Assembly: GCA_021840255.1 (NCBI GenBank)
Contig: JAKBYX010000003.1
Location: 123,180-187,179 of the forward strand
Direction: 5' to 3'
DNA length: 64,000 bases
DNA from: Nitrospirota bacterium
GTDB lineage: Bacteria; Nitrospirota; Thermodesulfovibrionia; Thermodesulfovibrionales; JdFR-88
In this document: positions 23,452 through 30,219 of the stretch, in pieces
How positions within the stretch are numbered: position 1 is the stretch's first letter
Layout: the number at the start of each line of letters is the position of its first letter
Made by a program: the position numbers and the translations under genes
Notes under the pieces: generated by a model
Database searches by the model: none
Told to the model about the DNA's origin: nothing
The model's input: the letters and a program-made list of their open reading frames with translations, nothing else

Positions 23452-24416
23452 GAAGGTGCCGGAATTTTCTTCCCTTACGAATAAAACCGGGCGGAATCTT
23501 TCTTAAGAAGGATTCCCGCCGCGCCCAAGGGCGTAAGCCCGTTTTATTAAAATTTGCGGGAATGGCAACACAAGTTAAAATATTCGCCCTGATCGTTTCG
23601 CTGGCCGTGGGTCTTTGCGCGTGCCAGGGAGAACCGGCCTGGGCTGCCGGAACGACGGAGCATTACGGAGGAAATAGTTCCTTCGCGGGCGTTTCTTCCT
23701 TTAATGGGAGAATGGGTGCCGTAACTCCTTCTTACAATGATTATTCATTTTCACAGGTTTCAGGCACTGTAAGTCCGAGCCAGTTGTCACAGCCTCTAAC
23801 CGGGATATCTCCAAGTTCAACTCCATTGGTCCCATCATCCGGGAACTACAGGATATACTTCAACAAGTCAGATAACCATTGGTATGGTTTAAGCAATTCG
23901 GCCGGCACGATTAACGGTCCTGCGCAGTTAGATATGCCCGGTGTCATAAACGCCACCTTCCAGGACCCGGTAACCGGCGTTTCCCAGACATCAACCCCCC
24001 AGACCCCGGCATCGGGAGACTACAAGTTCTATTTCAACTCCGCGGCAGGCCACTGGTACGGCATCAGCAACACATCCGGCACGGTCACGGGCCCTGTGCA
24101 GATAGACGGGGGCGCAGGTCAGCCAATCGTAATTTTGGCATATCCTAATTTGGCCGTAAATGCATCCACAACAGAATGGATACCAATAACTGGCCAATTG
24201 GGATTCTCGGGGTTAAACAATACGACGCAGGCAATGGTAATGCCTGTGGCCTGCACGATGCAGGACCTGTATGTTTCGTGGGAGGGGACTCAGTCGTCCA
24301 CGGGATCGCTGGCGATCAGTCTTTACCATAACGGCACAGTGACGCCGCTTGCCATAACGATAGCTGCTGGAGCCGGTACCGGCACCCTCAGCGATCTGGC
24401 GATACAGTGGCGATAG
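23448..24416 (+). CDS. Exported protein with duplicated fibre-like module, 3' frameshift
   Basis: The ATG at 23448 overlaps the upstream stop (ATGA); an alternative start at 23562 begins directly with the signal peptide (TQVKIFALIVSLAVGLCACQ). The mature protein has two copies of a roughly 45-residue module (STPLVPSSGNYRIYFNKSDN with HWYGLSNSAGTINGP; STPQTPASGDYKFYFNSAAG with HWYGISNTSGTVTGP), then a domain with TMQDLYVSWEGTQSSTGSLA. The frame ends early at 24416; in the -1 frame it continues GDTVAIAAGDTVQYQIANIA and ends MTIVCK at 24505, so about 29 residues were lost to a frameshift. A palindromic repeat (23512-23563) covers the region before the second start. Confidence 0.6.
   Translation: MRRCRNFLPLRIKPGGIFLKKDSRRAQGRKPVLLKFAGMATQVKIFALIVSLAVGLCACQGEPAWAAGTTEHYGGNSSFAGVSSFNGRMGAVTPSYNDYSFSQVSGTVSPSQLSQPLTGISPSSTPLVPSSGNYRIYFNKSDNHWYGLSNSAGTINGPAQLDMPGVINATFQDPVTGVSQTSTPQTPASGDYKFYFNSAAGHWYGISNTSGTVTGPVQIDGGAGQPIVILAYPNLAVNASTTEWIPITGQLGFSGLNNTTQAMVMPVACTMQDLYVSWEGTQSSTGSLAISLYHNGTVTPLAITIAAGAGTGTLSDLAIQWR
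23512..23563. repeat. ATTCCCGC...GCGGGAAT repeat overlapping an alternative start codon
   Basis: ATTCCCGC at 23512-23519 pairs with GCGGGAAT at 23556-23563 around a 36-base core. The last bases supply the AT of the ATG at 23562, so this repeat could have created or replaced the start of the exported gene. Confidence 0.65.
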
Positions 24417-24501
24417 CGGCGGGGGACACTGTGCAATATCAAATCGCAAACATCGCGACGGCAACGTCCGCGAAAATTGCGGCCATGACGATCGTATGCA
24501 A

Positions 24502-26148
24502 ATGATGAAGAAGAAAAGGTTTTTATTTTTCCTTATGTTCCTGATGCTGTTGCAGGCCCCGGCCTGGGGAGCAACTTATTATATCGACTACGCAGGGGGC
24601 GCCGACTCCAACGCCGGGACATCAAAAACCACGCCCTGGAAACACCAGCCGTACATGGTGGGATTTACGGGCACTTATACGCACTCTGCCGGAGACATAT
24701 TTATTTTTAAAGGCGGCGTGACATGGGCGTATTCCGCGGCGGACCATATATTCCCAATGACCATTAAAGCCGGGGGCGCAACCGGAAACCCGGACCAGTA
24801 TGCAGTTGACAAGACATGGTATGCAGGCATTTCTTATATGCCTCCCGTTTTCGATGGCTGCCAGACGGCTGAAGGTCTGAATGTATGCGCATTGAACGGG
24901 GCGGCCACTTTGGGGAAAAACAGCTGGTTGGTTGGTGACGATAATGGGGTATTTTCCGTTTCAAATATCGTGATAAACGGGCTGCAGCTTCAGGATATAG
25001 GCGCGCCTGTAACAGCTGGAGGTGATGCCTCCGGCTCGGCAATCGCTTTTGAGAATTTAAATGCCATCGCAGTAGAAAACTGTATTATTTCTCCCCATGC
25101 GGCGCAGGCCTTTGCTTTTTCCAATTACAATAATGGAAGCCCGCGGAATGAAAGCTCAATTTACGTCCATGACAACCAGATAAGCTATGCCGGGCGGGGA
25201 GTGATTTACGGTTATCCGGGGTACACGGTCAATGATGTTCGCGTTTACAACAATAAGTGGGAAGGTCCGGGCCTCACGCTTGCCAGTGACATATACAACT
25301 ACGGAGGATATCACAATGACGGACTGATGGTAGGCTGTCCCGCTGGCTGCATCGCCAACGCTGTCAGCGTGACGAACATCGAGTTCAACAATAATCTTTT
25401 TAACGGGCAGTGGGAACACTGCACGGCCCAGTATTATTCAAACGGGGGAACAAGCAACACCTCCATCTATGACAATGTTTTTTCGATAGAGAACAATTCA
25501 TCAAATGGGAGCCCTATGCAGGATTTCGTGGACATGGGCTACAGCTCCGGGTTTGCCGACTGGGGGACCATAAACGTCTATAACAACACTTTTTCCAGCG
25601 ATGCGCTTGTGGGTTATAACAAGGGAGTAAATAACGGTTTTGCGATTAATTACCCCTCCACTGCCAGCCCCCTGGACATAAGCGTAAAGAACAATATTTT
25701 CTCGGGCGTGGCTACAGGCGTGATAGTAGGCCCCGGAACCTGGACGTCCCTGGCAATTGACGGCAACCTCTACAACGTGACAACCAGTGGAGGGTACGGG
25801 CACTTGGGTTACATTAATGGCACGTCTTATAACTCCCTTTCTGCCGCCTGTGCCGCCGGATACGACTGCAACAGCCTGGGAGGCAACAATTATTCAAGCT
25901 CGTATCCCGGTTTTACTTTGTTGCCCAATGGCACTTTAGGCAGCGGCAACTGGCAACTTCAACCGGGCTCACCGGCTATAAAAGAGGGAACGGACCTATC
26001 TTCCGTATTCACGGTCGATCTGGCAGGCAACCCGAGGCCATCAAATCATTGGGACATGGGCGCATACCAGACCTATTACCACCGTTGCAAATTGGGCGCG
26101 GGCGGCAGGATGAGCACTGCCAACGGCGGAAGGGTTTTGATTAATTAG
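24502..26148 (+). CDS. Exported right-handed parallel beta-helix protein
   Basis: A 548-aa secreted protein. The signal peptide is MMKKKRFLFFLMFLMLLQAP with cleavage near AWG, followed by YYIDYAGGADSNAGTSKTTP, the usual N-terminal pattern of DUF1565/beta-helix proteins. Repeated short strands with VYNNKW, VYNNTF, VKNNIFSG and similar NN turns indicate a pectate-lyase-like helix to about residue 470. The end has PAIKEGTDLS and LAGNPRPSNHWDMGAYQ, typical of the family. The ATG overlaps the stop of the shifted upstream frame. It could be a tail spike or a secreted carbohydrate-binding protein; the Sec signal argues against a simple virion spike. Confidence 0.72.
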   Translation: MMKKKRFLFFLMFLMLLQAPAWGATYYIDYAGGADSNAGTSKTTPWKHQPYMVGFTGTYTHSAGDIFIFKGGVTWAYSAADHIFPMTIKAGGATGNPDQYAVDKTWYAGISYMPPVFDGCQTAEGLNVCALNGAATLGKNSWLVGDDNGVFSVSNIVINGLQLQDIGAPVTAGGDASGSAIAFENLNAIAVENCIISPHAAQAFAFSNYNNGSPRNESSIYVHDNQISYAGRGVIYGYPGYTVNDVRVYNNKWEGPGLTLASDIYNYGGYHNDGLMVGCPAGCIANAVSVTNIEFNNNLFNGQWEHCTAQYYSNGGTSNTSIYDNVFSIENNSSNGSPMQDFVDMGYSSGFADWGTINVYNNTFSSDALVGYNKGVNNGFAINYPSTASPLDISVKNNIFSGVATGVIVGPGTWTSLAIDGNLYNVTTSGGYGHLGYINGTSYNSLSAACAAGYDCNSLGGNNYSSSYPGFTLLPNGTLGSGNWQLQPGSPAIKEGTDLSSVFTVDLAGNPRPSNHWDMGAYQTYYHRCKLGAGGRMSTANGGRVLIN

Positions 26149-26174
26149 ACCACACGAAGGAGGTTTTTTAAAAA

Positions 26175-27218
26175 ATGACATTAAGCGCATCTGGAGTAAA
26201 TGTAAAAGCGGCGGTCGCAAAGGCCTCGGCGTGGGGGGCGGCGGTGGCCTGCGGGGCAGACAGCGGCATCCTCATAAAGCCGCACACGCTCAAAAGGACC
26301 AGGCAGTCCCTGATAGACGACTCTCTGGGCCTGTACTTCCCCCAGAATGCGGTGAACGCCCAAATAAAAGTAGAGGGAGATATCCCCTCGTACCTGCGCT
26401 ATGACGGGCTCGACATGCTCATCGCCCTGGCTATGGGCGCAACCGGCGGCTTGCCCGCCGGACAGGGAGCGACCACCGCGTACGCCCAGACCTTTAGCCT
26501 GGCAAACACGCTGGACACCTATTTCGCCACGTTCATCGTAAACAACGGGGTGAACATAGACGAGTACACGACGGTGAAGATCACGGGATTCACTTTAACT
26601 GGTGAGGTCGGAAAGCCGTGGGAGATAAAATTCCATGCGATTGCCATAGACCGCATAACCGGCTCCACGGTGAACACGCCCACGACCTTCAACAACGTCA
26701 CGTTCTTTGAGACCGGAGCCCGTGTGCTTTTCGGCCAGTCTGTTTTTTGGATGGGCAATAACAGCGGAAGCGCGCTATCATCCTCAAACGCCATCTTCCC
26801 GAACAAGTTCGAGCTCCAGTTCAAGCGCAAGATGGCGGGCAAATACGGCACCGGCACGAGCATGGACCTTATAGACGAGCCCACGAATGACGGCCTGCCG
26901 GAAATAACGCTTAAGCTGACGATGCCCCGCTACACGGCAGCCACGTACTTCAATAACTGGGACCCGATGACGCAGCAGATGCTCCAGATGACGGCCACCG
27001 GCGCGAACATTGCGAGCACCTACAACAGGAGCTTCCAGATACAGTTTCCGGCCCTCCAGCTCAGCAATGTGGACCTGCCCATGAAAGAGGGAATACTGGA
27101 GCACCCGCTTGAGTTCAAGGCGCTCTCCATCGGGACGGCCCCGGCGGGGATGACCGGCGTGACAAACCCGTTTGCAATCAATGTGGTGAACAGGCAGAGC
27201 GCGAATGTGCTGGCGTAG
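26175..27218 (+). CDS. Phage tail tube protein (probable)
   Basis: A 347-aa protein placed just before the G/GT chaperone genes, where siphophages encode the tail tube. It contains QIKVEGDIPSYLRYDGLDML, YTTVKITGFTLTGEVGKPWE and FELQFKRKMAGKYG, a beta-rich pattern of tube subunits of the non-contractile type. GGAGG precedes the ATG. Two palindromic repeats begin 12 bases after its stop. Confidence 0.75.
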   Translation: MTLSASGVNVKAAVAKASAWGAAVACGADSGILIKPHTLKRTRQSLIDDSLGLYFPQNAVNAQIKVEGDIPSYLRYDGLDMLIALAMGATGGLPAGQGATTAYAQTFSLANTLDTYFATFIVNNGVNIDEYTTVKITGFTLTGEVGKPWEIKFHAIAIDRITGSTVNTPTTFNNVTFFETGARVLFGQSVFWMGNNSGSALSSSNAIFPNKFELQFKRKMAGKYGTGTSMDLIDEPTNDGLPEITLKLTMPRYTAATYFNNWDPMTQQMLQMTATGANIASTYNRSFQIQFPALQLSNVDLPMKEGILEHPLEFKALSIGTAPAGMTGVTNPFAINVVNRQSANVLA

Positions 27219-27229
27219 TTTTTGTTGCC

Positions 27230-27304
27230 ATTCCCGCAAGCGCAGCGCGACGGGAATCCAGGTTGAAGTCAAAGTGGATGCCCGATTACTGTCCTCGGGC
27301 ATGA
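27230..27304. repeat. Composite palindromic repeat, left copy flanking G/GT gene
   Basis: An ATTCCCGC...CGGGAAT hairpin (27230-27257) is followed by a second palindrome with ATGCCCGA/TCGGGCAT arms. The last 34 bases (27271-27304) recur exactly, inverted, at 27864-27897. Confidence 0.8.
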
Positions 27305-27338
27305 TGTAAAAACTAAATTCAAAGGAGGTTTTTGGTTC

Positions 27339-27746
27339 GTGGAAATAGGCGGCTTAAAGAGAAACGATTTTGAGGTGTGGGTGCCTTTTGGAGAGGAGGG
27401 CGACCCGGCAAAGGTGCTCATTCGGTATGTAAGCCGGTCGCAGATCCAGGAGATAAGGAAAAAGGCTACCGTCACATCATATACCCGGCAGCACCAGAAA
27501 GAGGAGCAGTTTGACGGTCTCAAAGCGGATGTGCTACTTGGCCGCGCGGCCGTGGGCGGATGGAAGGGGTTTACGATGGAGGATAAGGATTACCTCTATT
27601 CCCCTGAAAACTGCGACTTCCTGATGAAGGAATGGCCGGAGTTCGCCAGATTCGTAAACAACGTGTGTGTGGACCTGCAGGCGCTTCAGGACGAGGAGGC
27701 AAAGCAGATGGCAAAAAACTCCTCGCGCACATCCGGTTCAGACTAG
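27339..27746 (+). CDS. Tail assembly chaperone, G-like
   Basis: A 135-aa soluble protein with a GTG start ten bases after AGGAGG. It contains FEVWVPFGEEGDPAKVLIRY, EDKDYLYSPENCDFLMKEWP and FARFVNNVCVDLQALQDEEA, fitting phage tail assembly chaperones, which coat the tape measure during tail assembly. Its 3' end carries the slip site A-AAA-AAC, from which a longer G-T product is expected. Position between tail tube and tape measure is exactly that of lambda G/GT. Confidence 0.75.
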   Translation: MEIGGLKRNDFEVWVPFGEEGDPAKVLIRYVSRSQIQEIRKKATVTSYTRQHQKEEQFDGLKADVLLGRAAVGGWKGFTMEDKDYLYSPENCDFLMKEWPEFARFVNNVCVDLQALQDEEAKQMAKNSSRTSGSD

Positions 27747-28084
27747 ACCATCCGGGTGTGCGCTGTGAGAACTGCATCGATATTGAGGAGGTGGACGGGG
27801 TTGCGGCGCCGTGCAGAGGGGGAAGTCAAAATGGATTCCCGCTTAAGACGTGCGGGAATGGCGTCATGCCCGAGGACAGTAATCGGGCATCCACTTTGGA
27901 GTTCCCTGGTTGCCCTATTCCTCCTCTTTCCGCTGAGGAACTCCGGATACTCGATATGCGGGGGCTGCTTTCTGGCCTCAAAGGCTTGGTGGACGCTGGA
28001 ACGGTGCTTATGATGCATCATGCAACGCTTGAGGACCTGAGGGCTCTGGCCGCGGTGGAAGACGGCTTGAGGGAAAAGAGATAA
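27339..28084 (+). CDS. G-T fusion made by -1 frameshift
   Basis: Slipping back one base at 27713-27719 continues the chain as KKLLAHIRFRLDHPGVRCEN and on to the TGA at 28084, for about 248 aa in total. The T part includes CIDIEEVDGVAAP, a palindromic-repeat insertion read as NGFPLKTCGNGVMPEDSNRA, and a C-terminus LSAEELRILDMRGLLSGLKG. G-T fusions are an established feature of siphophage tail operons. The ORF-track frame 27632-28084 is the T half of this product and is not a separate gene. Confidence 0.7.
27713..27719 (+). other. Programmed -1 ribosomal frameshift site AAAAAAC
   Basis: The heptamer reads A AAA AAC in the zero frame (codons GCA-AAA-AAC), the canonical X-XXY-YYZ arrangement. 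The zero frame ends 27 bases downstream and the -1 frame stays open for a further 365 bases. Confidence 0.8.
27835..27897. repeat. Composite palindromic repeat, right copy inside the T frame
   Basis: ATTCCCGC...GCGGGAAT (27835-27859) is followed by the inverted 34-base element (27864-27897). It is translated in the T frame as GFPLKTCGNGVMPEDSNRAS without a stop. Confidence 0.8.
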
Positions 28085-28163
28085 GATCCGATGCGTTAGG
28101 GGCGAGAGGTTCGAGAAAGGTCCTCACGCTCTCAAAAAGAGCAACAGCAGGGAGAAGATAAAC

Positions 28164-28901
28164 ATGGCAAAAATAAGGATCGGGCGAAGAACGGGGACAG
28201 AAGCGGATGCGTTTGGCATGTATGGCGGCGGCCTGGCATTCCAGGATGCGGGCACATTGCAGGATTTGGGAAACACTCAGGTTTTTTTTAGTGATGAGCC
28301 GTCAGCCGATGCGGCAATTGATGACAATATAGCCTCCCTCGATAGTGCCGTTTTTTCCTTGAGCGGCTCTTTCTTATCTGTCGATCAGGATTTTAACAAT
28401 ATGGCAGGCTCTATTGATTCTGACATGAACAGCATGTTCAGCGATGCGGATACGAGCGCCTTTATGAGAGACGGAGGAGGACGAAGCACCCGGCTCAGCC
28501 GCAAAGAAGGGAGGGGCAGCAGTGACTCAAGTGCGTACGATACTGCCGGTATGTATGCCCAGGCCCAGGCCGGACTTGCTGAGGCAATGAACCCTGACCT
28601 GGAAAGCGAATTTGGAGAATCCTTTGCCAACGCACTGCAGCTGCAATACCAGGCCCAGGTGAACGCCTATAACGACCTCACTGGCATGAACGTGGTGAAG
28701 GCCCCCGGCACGGGAGAGCAGGTCAGTACCGGAGCCGGCACGGTAAACGTGAACATCTCCGGCCTGACGATACAGGGCGCCGGTGATCTGAGCAATGTGA
28801 CTGACCTGTCGGGCCAGATAGAAACCGCCATCGCACAGAACATCCAGCGCAACACAAGCCCCATAACCACGGCACTAAAGGAGGCGGGTTTCCAGCGATA
28901 A
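28164..28901 (+). CDS. Very short tape-measure-like protein
   Basis: A 245-aa protein in the tape-measure position (after G/GT, before distal tail genes). Its C-terminus, TVNVNISGLTIQGAGDLSNV then IETAIAQNIQRNT, resembles the ends of tape-measure proteins; the rest is acidic and low-complexity (SIDSDMNSMFSDADTSAF) with a helical segment (AGMYAQAQAGLAEAMN). Tape measures of siphophages are usually 600-1500 aa and set tail length, so this one would specify a tail of only a few tens of nanometres, or it is a deletion remnant. No membrane segment is present. GGAG precedes the ATG. Confidence 0.55.
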   Translation: MAKIRIGRRTGTEADAFGMYGGGLAFQDAGTLQDLGNTQVFFSDEPSADAAIDDNIASLDSAVFSLSGSFLSVDQDFNNMAGSIDSDMNSMFSDADTSAFMRDGGGRSTRLSRKEGRGSSDSSAYDTAGMYAQAQAGLAEAMNPDLESEFGESFANALQLQYQAQVNAYNDLTGMNVVKAPGTGEQVSTGAGTVNVNISGLTIQGAGDLSNVTDLSGQIETAIAQNIQRNTSPITTALKEAGFQR

Positions 28902-28902
28902 A

Positions 28903-30219
28903 ATGATGAAATCCTGCTATCAAAACATCCTCGAATCCTCCACTGTCTCCCTTTCCCAGGGCAGCCAGAACAATTCCTATCCGCTCTACCGGCTTTACGA
29001 CCGGGACATAGGGCGCATGTTCGCGGGATCCGCCGCGGCTACTACGGAGGTGAAGGCGGAACAGGGCGCGCTTATTCAAAACGCGATTGATTCCCTCTTC
29101 ATCCCCGCCGGGCATAATCTGGGCGGGATGCAATGCAACTTAAGCTTTTCAGACGATGACACCACTTACACGCAGGCCTTCCCGAATCTGCTCCCTTACA
29201 GCCAGGATTTTGAAAACGCTTGGTGGCAGAAAGATAATACGACCGTTACCGCCGATGCCGGTGCGGACCCGCTTTACGGAACACGGACGGCTGACCAGAT
29301 ATCGGATGGGACCGCAACCGGCATCCATGATCTTTTTGATGGCGCTCTCAGCGTTTATAATGGCGTTGTTTACACATTTTCGATCTATGCCAAATACATT
29401 TCCATGCAATATCTGCAGCTAACGATGGGGCGCGCCACCACAAGCGCGATCTATGCGAATTTTGACATTAAAAACGGATTGGTTTCCTTGCCCGTTTTAA
29501 TGGCGGGAAGCGGCGCTGTTGCAGTTTCTGCGAAGATAACGCCGGTAGATGGCGGCTGGTACAGGTGCGAGATCACAGGGTCCACCAATGATGCATCTTA
29601 TTTAAGGGCATTTTTTAACCCGTCAGATTCGGCTTCCTTTGCGCCTTCATACACTGGCAACAACAACACCATCTACCTCTGGGGAGCGCAGCTGGAAGCG
29701 GCCCCCTCCAATAATACCGCAAGCAATTATAACGGCACGTTCGGCTCCGCCCAGACGCTCACCCCCTCCGGAAGCGGTCTTATCCAGTATGGGTTCCCGC
29801 AGGCCATGACGCACCGGTACTGGAAGTTCACCATAACAAACCCCTCCGTTGCCCCCCAGTTCGCGGAGCTTTTTCTCACATCCACCTACACCTGGGAGAA
29901 ACTCCCGGCGCGCCCCGGAGGGCCCTTTGACGATGTGTTCAACGTGAAGAACGAGACCACGGCAAGCGGCCTGGACCGGTTTCTGGTATTCGGGAACTCC
30001 AGGCGGCAGCGGGTTTATAAAGTGGTGAACGCAGGAGCCACCCAGCAGGCGAATATTCTGGCCTTGAACGCCGCGTGGGCGGGATCAAAACCCTTCTGGC
30101 TCTATGACCACGAGGGCAACTGGATATACGGCAGGCTCAGAAAACCGATAGGGCTAAAGGAGACGGGCGCGGGCAAGTTCGGGTTCGATTTTGACTTTCT
30201 GGAGGTGCTGGGGTCATGA
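28903..30219 (+). CDS. Distal tail protein with inserted carbohydrate-binding-like domain
   Basis: A 438-aa protein. The N-terminal (about 1-90) and C-terminal (about 320-438) parts form one tail module (NILESSTVSLSQGSQNNSYP; KPFWLYDHEGNWIYGRLRKP). Between them lies a jelly-roll domain often seen in phage tails (LLPYSQDFENAWWQKDNTTV, ADQISDGTATGIHDLFD, WYRCEITGSTNDASYLRAFF, IYLWGAQLEAAP), likely binding sugars. It starts two bases after the tape-measure-like gene and overlaps the hub gene by ATGA. A host-recognition role is inferred from the inserted domain. Confidence 0.7.
   Translation: MMKSCYQNILESSTVSLSQGSQNNSYPLYRLYDRDIGRMFAGSAAATTEVKAEQGALIQNAIDSLFIPAGHNLGGMQCNLSFSDDDTTYTQAFPNLLPYSQDFENAWWQKDNTTVTADAGADPLYGTRTADQISDGTATGIHDLFDGALSVYNGVVYTFSIYAKYISMQYLQLTMGRATTSAIYANFDIKNGLVSLPVLMAGSGAVAVSAKITPVDGGWYRCEITGSTNDASYLRAFFNPSDSASFAPSYTGNNNTIYLWGAQLEAAPSNNTASNYNGTFGSAQTLTPSGSGLIQYGFPQAMTHRYWKFTITNPSVAPQFAELFLTSTYTWEKLPARPGGPFDDVFNVKNETTASGLDRFLVFGNSRRQRVYKVVNAGATQQANILALNAAWAGSKPFWLYDHEGNWIYGRLRKPIGLKETGAGKFGFDFDFLEVLGS

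Noticed and set aside
27632-28084. Independent 150-aa gene
   Set aside because: Its homologous part begins at the AAAAAAC slip site, so it is the T half of a G-T frameshift product; the upstream 29 residues are out-of-frame G sequence.
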